Shown here: positions 59,189-64,000 of the stretch, piece after piece
Numbering within the stretch: the stretch's first letter is position 1
Layout of the letters: each line of letters starts with the position of its first letter
Source of the DNA: Rhodospirillales bacterium BBD 1991-14
Lineage (GTDB): Bacteria; Pseudomonadota; Alphaproteobacteria; Kiloniellales; Kiloniellaceae
Length of the DNA stretch: 64,000 bases
Assembly (NCBI GenBank): GCA_001657395.1
Contig: LYSY01000009.1
Coordinates: forward strand, 1-64,000
Direction of reading: 5' to 3'
The notes under the pieces: model-generated
The model's input: only the letters and a program-made list of their open reading frames with translations
The model's database searches: none
Told to the model about the DNA's origin: nothing
Translations under genes and position numbers: made by a program

Positions 59189-60094
59189 ATGACAGCTCCC
59201 GGCATCACCCAATCCGGCATGATCCCACAGTCTGGCGGACGGCAGGGCGCCGAAGCCCTGCGCAGCATTCTGGCGCAGCCGGGGCTGGTTCCGATGCCCT
59301 GCTGTTTCGACGCGCTTTCTGCGAAGCTGATCGAGCAGGCGGGCTTCCCGCTCACCTTTATGAGCGGCTTTGCGGTCTCCGCCGCGCGTCTGGGGCTTCC
59401 CGATGCCGGCTTGATCTCCTATGCGGAGATGCTCGATCAGGGCCGCAACATCTGCGCGGCCACCCGCATCCCCGTGATCGGCGACGGCGATACCGGCTAC
59501 GGCAATGCGGTCAATGTGAAGCGCACGGTGGCCGGCTATGCCCAGGCCGGCTTCGCGGCGGTCATGATCGAGGACCAGGTCTGGCCGAAGCGCTGCGGTC
59601 ACACCCGCGGAAAGGCCGTGGTCGGCCACGACGAAGCCATGGCCCGCGTCCGGGCGGCGGTCGATGCGCGCGAGGAGGGGGCCGACATCCTGATCCTTGC
59701 CAGGACTGACGCCCGTGCGACCGATGGGCTGGACGAGGCGCTGCGCCGCGTCGAGGGGTTCCAGCGTCTGGGCGCCGACATTCTGTTCCTGGAGGCGCCG
59801 ACGTCGGAGGCGGAGATGCGCGCCTTCTGCAACGCCGTCGACAAGCCCACCCTGGCCAACCTTGTGGAGCAGGGCGAAACGCCCGTGCTGCCGCCGGCTG
59901 TGCTGGAGGAGATCGGCTACAAGCTGGCGGCCTATCCCCTGACGCTTCTATCCGCGGCCGTCAGCGCCATGCAGGAGGCCCTGGCAGCCTTCTCCGCCGG
60001 TACACACCCGCAGGCCATCCTCAGCTTCGCCGAACTGCGCGAGCGCGTCGGCTTCGAGGACTACTACCGGGAAGAGGACCGCTACGCCGGCTGA
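59189..60094 (+). CDS. Isocitrate lyase/PEP mutase family protein (oxaloacetate decarboxylase or methylisocitrate-lyase-like)
   Basis: 301 residues from ATG 59189 (GAGGAT upstream); GTG 59174 is an alternative. Family blocks: MPCCFDALSAKLIEQAGFPLTFMSGFAVSA, metal-binding VIGDGDTGYGNAVNV, AVMIEDQVWPKRCGHTRGKAVVG containing the KRCGH signature with the catalytic Cys, ILARTDARA and FLEAPTSEAEM. Members cleave 2-methylisocitrate or dimethylmalate-type acids, or decarboxylate oxaloacetate. No methylcitrate cycle gene is beside it, so the substrate is left open. Confidence 0.9.
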   Translation: MTAPGITQSGMIPQSGGRQGAEALRSILAQPGLVPMPCCFDALSAKLIEQAGFPLTFMSGFAVSAARLGLPDAGLISYAEMLDQGRNICAATRIPVIGDGDTGYGNAVNVKRTVAGYAQAGFAAVMIEDQVWPKRCGHTRGKAVVGHDEAMARVRAAVDAREEGADILILARTDARATDGLDEALRRVEGFQRLGADILFLEAPTSEAEMRAFCNAVDKPTLANLVEQGETPVLPPAVLEEIGYKLAAYPLTLLSAAVSAMQEALAAFSAGTHPQAILSFAELRERVGFEDYYREEDRYAG

Positions 60095-60116
60095 AGCGGA
60101 ACCTGCCTGTGAGGGG

Positions 60117-60818
60117 TCATGGTTGCTGGCAGGCCGCCACGAAGGCCCCGAAGACGGTGTTTCCGGGATGTGCTTTGCCCGCGTACTTCTCCTGATGCCA
60201 CTGGAGGCCGAGGGCGAAGCGTTGCTGGGGCAGTTCGATGGCCTCGATCACGCCGTCTTCGGAGAAGGCGCTGACCACCACGCCCTCGGGCGCTTCGGCC
60301 ACGGATTCCCGGTGCAGACTGTTGACCTCGAAGACCGGCGCCTCGGCGATCGCCGCCAGGCGGGTTCCGGCAACCAGGGCGACTCCGTGAGAGATCGCCG
60401 GGTCGCAGTGATTGCGGCGCGCGGTTGAGAGCCTGGTGGTATCGGCGGCCAGCCGGCAGCCTTTCAGCCCCGCCAGCACCTGCATGCCGCCGCAGAGGCC
60501 GAGCACCGGTTTATCCCGCGCGAGGAATCCTTCCATGATCTGGCATTCGGCCTCGAGGCGCGGCGACGGCGGGGCAGAGGTGGTTTCGCCCGGCAGGTAC
60601 CAGTCCGGCGGGAAGGCAAAGCGCGAACCGGTGGCCAGCAGCCCGTCGAAGCTCTCGACCACGTCTTCGACCACCCTCGGCAGGTAGGGAATGCCGAACG
60701 GCAGGCCACCGGCGGCGTCGATGGCCTCGAAGTAGGTCTTCGAGGCCTCGTAGCGGGAGCCGTCGCCGCTGGTGTTCTCGTCCAGCAGCACGGCGATCAG
60801 GGGGCTAGTCCGCTGCAC
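60117..60818 (-). CDS. Class I glutamine amidotransferase-like gamma-glutamyl hydrolase (PuuD-like)
   Basis: 233 residues from GTG 60818, which overlaps the end of the cyclase gene by 14 bp. GATase motifs: nucleophile Cys in VLGLCGGMQVLAGLKG, catalytic His-Glu in LGLQWHQEKY, and FEVNSLHRESV typical of peptidase C26 enzymes. PuuD relatives hydrolyse gamma-glutamyl-GABA in putrescine breakdown. No other puu gene is visible. Start position is uncertain because the upstream frame runs inside the cyclase. Confidence 0.85.
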   Translation of the reverse strand: MQRTSPLIAVLLDENTSGDGSRYEASKTYFEAIDAAGGLPFGIPYLPRVVEDVVESFDGLLATGSRFAFPPDWYLPGETTSAPPSPRLEAECQIMEGFLARDKPVLGLCGGMQVLAGLKGCRLAADTTRLSTARRNHCDPAISHGVALVAGTRLAAIAEAPVFEVNSLHRESVAEAPEGVVVSAFSEDGVIEAIELPQQRFALGLQWHQEKYAGKAHPGNTVFGAFVAACQQP

Positions 60819-62454
60819 CGGCGGGGGCCAGCTCCGGCAGGGTGAAGAGCTCCATGTCGTCGGTGACACCGCGCAGGCGGTGGAAGCCGAGCGAGGTCAG
60901 CTTGCCGGTGACATAGCGCTCGAAGTCCTCGGACACCAGGACGGCGATCCCCAGTTCCTTCGTCAGGTGGTCGATGCGCGCGGCCTCGTTGGTGGCCGGT
61001 CCGATCACGGTGAAGTCCAGCCGGCTCTGGCCACCGATGTTGCCGTAGGTGACGTCGCCCAGATGGAGCGCCAGCCCGAAGCGCAGCGGCGCCCGTCCTT
61101 CCTCAGCAAGGGCCGCATTGACTTCCTGCATACGGCCGACGGCATCGCGCGCCGCCTCCAGCGCTTCGCCGCAGGCGCTGACACCGCAGTAGGCTTCCTT
61201 ACCGCTCTCGGGAGTGGAGGCCTTCTCCATCGGAAAGATCGCCAGCAGGCCGTCGCCGATGAACTTCAGGACCTCGCCGCCGCGGTCCATGACGGCGCCG
61301 GCCATGGCCTCGAAGAAGCGGTTGATGAGATCGAGGTAGTCGTCCCGCGACACGCTGTCGGCAAGCGCGGTGGAGCCGCGCAGGTCGCAGTACCAGACCA
61401 CCGCCGGAATATTCTCACCGTCACCGCGCTTGATAAGCCCGTTGAGCACGCGCTGACCGGTGTAGGCACCCAGATAGGTGTCCAGCAGGGTGCGTGACAT
61501 GCGGTGCATGGCGTGCACTTCCAGGAGGCGGCTGAGGATCGGCAGAACCTCGTAGATCTGGCCCAGGTGTTCGGTCGTGAAGCCGCCGGGCCGGTCAGTC
61601 GCCAGCGTGAAGGCGTTGATCTTGCCGTTGGAAAAGCGCATGGGCATGGCGACATAGTCGGTCGCACCGGCCTCCTGAAGCTCCTCCAGGATCGGGAAGT
61701 CGAGCCGCGGCTTCGAACCTTCCAGGCGCCGGCGGATGCCGCCTGCGCCGTCGAAGATCAGGCGGATGGGGCTGTTGAGATAAGCCTCCGACTGCAGGCC
61801 ATAGTGGGGAAAGTCCCGCTCGTCGACCACGCTCTCGCCGCGCCGCCAGACAAAGGCGTTGCTGGCCATCTGCGGGTGCAGGGTCGGAATGATCACGTTC
61901 ATCCGCGATACGCTGAAGCCGGCTTCCACAAGCTGGCGGCCCAGACGGTCGAGCAGCTCCGCCGAGGAGGTCGCCTCCCAGGCCTCCCGCAGCATCCAGG
62001 CGGCCAGCGGATTGGCGTGCTCGGCGATGCCGTCGCTCGGGTCGATTTCAACCGCCGCGTTGTCCTCGAACCAGGTATCCACCTTGTTCCAGTAGAAGGC
62101 GACGTAGCCGCGGATCCCAAGCGCTTCCTCGATGGGGTCTTCGTAGCTCCAGGCCGCGTTCTCCACCGTCTTGCCGTCGACGGCGACATGCCAGTAGTTG
62201 GCCGTTCCCTTGAAGGGACAGTAGGTGCGGTGCTCGCTGGCCTGGAGGAACTGCATCGCAATGTCGTCACGCGGCAGGTAATAGACCGGCGGCAGGCGGG
62301 TCTCGCGCAGCACCAGGGCCCGGCTGCTGTCGGCAACGGTTTGGCCGGCATAGACCACCCGCACGCGCTTGCCGCTCGGCTCGATGGCAATGCGGTACTC
62401 GCTGGAATCCAGCGTTTCGGGCAGTTTTGGCGCGAGGGGGGCAGCCTCTTGCAT
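60805..62454 (-). CDS. DUF427-class III adenylate/guanylate cyclase fusion
   Basis: 549 residues. Residues about 20-120 are a DUF427 domain: RVRVVYAGQTVADSSRALVLRET, PVYYLPRDDIAMQFL, TYCPFKGTANYWHV, AAWSYEDPIEEALGIRGYVAFYWNKVDTWFE. A middle region (about 150-330) looks like the GAF-like input of alphaproteobacterial cyclases (GFSVSRMNVIIPTLHPQMASNAFVW). The catalytic domain (about 355-530) has metal Asp in WYCDLRGSTALAD and FIGDGLLAIFP, and SRLDFTVIGPATNEAARID. It should make cAMP (or cGMP) in the cytoplasm. The DUF427 fusion is unusual. It overlaps the amidotransferase gene. Confidence 0.9.
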   Translation of the reverse strand: MQEAAPLAPKLPETLDSSEYRIAIEPSGKRVRVVYAGQTVADSSRALVLRETRLPPVYYLPRDDIAMQFLQASEHRTYCPFKGTANYWHVAVDGKTVENAAWSYEDPIEEALGIRGYVAFYWNKVDTWFEDNAAVEIDPSDGIAEHANPLAAWMLREAWEATSSAELLDRLGRQLVEAGFSVSRMNVIIPTLHPQMASNAFVWRRGESVVDERDFPHYGLQSEAYLNSPIRLIFDGAGGIRRRLEGSKPRLDFPILEELQEAGATDYVAMPMRFSNGKINAFTLATDRPGGFTTEHLGQIYEVLPILSRLLEVHAMHRMSRTLLDTYLGAYTGQRVLNGLIKRGDGENIPAVVWYCDLRGSTALADSVSRDDYLDLINRFFEAMAGAVMDRGGEVLKFIGDGLLAIFPMEKASTPESGKEAYCGVSACGEALEAARDAVGRMQEVNAALAEEGRAPLRFGLALHLGDVTYGNIGGQSRLDFTVIGPATNEAARIDHLTKELGIAVLVSEDFERYVTGKLTSLGFHRLRGVTDDMELFTLPELAPAGAAD

Positions 62455-62683
62455 AGACGCCTCTTGCTAATGAGATGATCGACCGGAGCGGACGCCGCTG
62501 CCTTGGCGCGGTGATCGGCGGTCCGTCGCGGCGCGGATGAGTTGCTTCAATATAGGGGCTTCGCTCCGCCCTTTCACGCCCTGATATTCTGTGCCGGACC
62601 GAGCCCCCGAAAGGGGCCGCATCCGGCGCCGGAACGGCCCCTTTCGGGCGCCCCAACCGGCTCGCGGCGTCCATGTTCGAATT

Positions 62684-62717
62684 TTCGGTTTCGAAAATCC
62701 GTATCTGCGCCTATGCT
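62684..62717 (+). promoter_or_regulatory. GlpR operator and promoter of glpR
   Basis: TTCGGTTTCGAA (62684-62695) has the TTCG-N4-CGAA form of GlpR boxes and overlaps a -35-like TTTCGA. A -10-like TATGCT lies at 62712-62717. It suggests autorepression of glpR. Confidence 0.6.
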
Positions 62718-62737
62718 CCCGTTATGGGAGTATGGCA

Positions 62738-63565
62738 GTGAGCGAGCCCGGTGAAGCGGGCGCCGGGGGTGAGCCGCGGCCCCCGCGCAGCGAGTTGAAT
62801 CAGCGCCAGGAGCGGATCATCGACTTGGTTCGCGAGCGTGGCTTCGTGGCCATCGAGGCGCTGGCGGACCACTTCGCGGTGACGCCGCAGACGGTGCGGC
62901 GCGATATCAACCAGCTCTGCGATCAGGGCCTGATGCGGCGCTATCATGGCGGCGCCGGCCTGCCTTCGTCGGTGGAAAACCTGGCCTATCAGACGCGGCA
63001 GGTGCTGAACCGCGAGGCGAAGTCCCGGATCGCCGCCATCGTCGCAAGGGAGGTGCCGGACAACGCCTCCCTCTTCATCAACATCGGCACCACGACAGAA
63101 GAGGTGGCAAAGGCCCTGGTCGACCGCCGCGGGCTCCGCGTCATCACCAATAATCTCAATGTTGCCAGTATCTTATCGGAGAATCGCGACTTCGAAGTGA
63201 TCATCGCCGGAGGTCTGGTGCGAAGCCGTGACAAGGGCATCGTCGGCGAAGCGACGCTCGATACCATCCGGCAGTTCAAGGTCGACATCGGCATCATCGG
63301 AATCTCCGGCATCGATGACGATGGTTCGCTTCTGGACTTCGATTACCGGGAGGTGCGCGTGGCGCAGGCGATCATCCGCAACTCGCGGCGCGTGTTTTTG
63401 GCGACCGACCACACGAAGTTCGGGCGCAACGCCATGGTCCGCCTCGGTCATCTCGATGAAATCGATGCGGTCTTTACCGATCGGCCGCCGACCAAAGCGA
63501 TGCGCGGAATCATGAAAGAGGCCGGCGTGGCACTGCATATCGCGACGGCGGGGACCGAAGACTAG
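62738..63565 (+). CDS. glpR: DeoR-family glycerol-3-phosphate regulon repressor
   Basis: 275 residues. GTG 62738 is preferred because GGGAG is seven bases upstream; ATG 62732 is in frame but too close to that site. DeoR HTH (about 20-75): [50 protein letters not shown]. The sugar-phosphate isomerase-like sensor domain follows ([73 protein letters not shown]). It represses glycerol use and is relieved by glycerol 3-phosphate. The glpD gene lies next, with a matching operator. Confidence 0.92.
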   Translation: MSEPGEAGAGGEPRPPRSELNQRQERIIDLVRERGFVAIEALADHFAVTPQTVRRDINQLCDQGLMRRYHGGAGLPSSVENLAYQTRQVLNREAKSRIAAIVAREVPDNASLFINIGTTTEEVAKALVDRRGLRVITNNLNVASILSENRDFEVIIAGGLVRSRDKGIVGEATLDTIRQFKVDIGIIGISGIDDDGSLLDFDYREVRVAQAIIRNSRRVFLATDHTKFGRNAMVRLGHLDEIDAVFTDRPPTKAMRGIMKEAGVALHIATAGTED

Positions 63566-63609
63566 GGTTCGTCCGGCGACGCGCTGGGTTCGCGCCAAGT
63601 TCGATTTTT

Positions 63610-63660
63610 TTCGTTTTCGAATATTTTCGATTGTCAAAGCTTGGCAAGGCGGCCTATGCT
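63610..63660 (+). promoter_or_regulatory. GlpR operator and promoter of glpD
   Basis: TTCGTTTTCGAA (63610-63621) matches the glpR operator at 11 of 12 positions, and another TTTTCGA half-site follows. A promoter TTGTCA (63631-63636), 18 bp, TATGCT (63655-63660) lies just downstream. Repressor at this site would overlap or abut RNA polymerase. Confidence 0.65.
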
Positions 63661-63746
63661 TCAGGCCAAGCAATCAAACGCAGACCGTTGCGGCTGCGGA
63701 CGGCCCCGCGCAAGGGGCGATTTTGGGGGAGGGCTCGACGCCGGTC

Positions 63747-64000
63747 ATGACCGAGGCGTTTGACATCGTTGTCGTTGGCGGTGGCATTAATGGGGCGGGC
63801 ATTGCCCGTGACGCTGCCGGGCGCGGCCTCTCCGTTCTTCTGTGCGAAAAAAACGACCTGGCGAACGCCACCTCCTCGGCCAGCACCAAGCTGATCCACG
63901 GCGGGCTGCGCTACCTGGAGTACTACGAGTTCCGGCTGGTGCGCGAAGCGCTGATCGAGCGCGAGGTGCTGCTGCGGTCGGCGCCCCATATCATCTGGCC
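63747..64000 (+). CDS. glpD: Aerobic glycerol-3-phosphate dehydrogenase, 5' part only
   Basis: The first 84 codons are present; the gene runs off the window. FAD motif FDIVVVGGGINGAGIARDAAGRGLSVLLCEK is followed by ATSSASTKLIHGGLRYLEYYEFRLVREALIEREVLL, the GlpD signature. The enzyme oxidises glycerol 3-phosphate to dihydroxyacetone phosphate at the membrane and feeds quinone. GGAGGG lies 13 bases before the ATG, a little far. The upstream promoter and GlpR box suggest glycerol-3-phosphate induction. Confidence 0.93.
   Translation, partial: MTEAFDIVVVGGGINGAGIARDAAGRGLSVLLCEKNDLANATSSASTKLIHGGLRYLEYYEFRLVREALIEREVLLRSAPHIIW

Overview
The window is GC-rich bacterial chromosome, almost fully coding, and looks alphaproteobacterial: it carries a MipZ-type division ATPase, FrcABC-like sugar transporters with single-domain ATPases, DUF454 and DUF3313 proteins, a GlpR/GlpD pair and TAGAGC...GCTCTA intergenic palindromes. 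A Rhodospirillales/Kiloniellales-like organism is my inference; there is no rRNA to test it. I saw no rRNA, tRNA, CRISPR array, insertion sequence, integrase or phage gene.

Layout. 1-1447: 5' part of a secreted SpvB/TcB-type protein with 57-residue FG-GAP/VCBS repeats. 2083-9753 (all minus): PAS histidine kinase, TPR protein, cytochrome c, PQQ-type sugar dehydrogenase, secreted unknown, fluoroacetate-dehalogenase-like hydrolase and a DUF454 protein. 9920-12129: two overlapping, apparently paralogous membrane proteins of unknown function. 12343-16416: DUF3313 lipoprotein, a TerB-MipZ fusion ATPase, and an SLC13/TrkA-C transporter.

16.7-48.9 kb is a large sugar and sugar-acid catabolic island. 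It holds two paralogous CUT2 ABC transporters (16916-19799 and 22729-25701). Between them lie an aldolase/dehydratase of the DHDPS superfamily, an aldose 1-epimerase and a FadR-type regulator. After them come an FAD amine oxidase, an SMP-30 lactonase, a three-gene minus-strand operon (2-hydroxyacid dehydrogenase, FAH-type hydrolase, HIBADH-type dehydrogenase), a denD-dgoK-dgoA operon, a XylD-type sugar-acid dehydratase with an SDR, a further SDR, and a CUT1 ABC transporter (44404-48919). Together the enzymes outline mutarotation, oxidation to a lactone, lactone hydrolysis, dehydration to a 2-keto-3-deoxy acid, and then either phosphorylation plus aldol cleavage (DgoK/DgoA) or non-phosphorylative oxidation plus hydrolysis (SDR + FAH). 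A 17-bp box lying a fixed distance after a TTGAC element is shared by the two CUT2-associated promoter regions and probably marks the regulon of the local FadR-type protein. Inside the island sit an orphan ParA-like ATPase, a CYTH-CHAD protein and a SixA-like phosphatase (34.5-37.7 kb), plus a homocysteine methyltransferase, a LysE exporter and an EamA exporter.

48.9-64 kb is mixed housekeeping and signalling: GNAT acetyltransferase, N-formylglutamate amidohydrolase, a DegP-type protease, an OmpR-type two-component pair, an adenosine-deaminase-like protein coupled to a CapK/PaaK-like ligase, GloB, a Sel1 protein, a degenerate isochorismatase-like protein, an ICL/PEP-mutase family enzyme, a class I glutamine amidotransferase overlapping a DUF427-adenylate cyclase fusion, and glpR followed by the start of glpD, each with a TTCG-N4-CGAA operator.

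The strongest unusual items are the TerB-MipZ fusion, the shared operator of the duplicated transporters, the DUF427-cyclase fusion, the tandem paralogous membrane proteins, and several short tandem repeats, one inside a signal peptide and one running across a stop codon.
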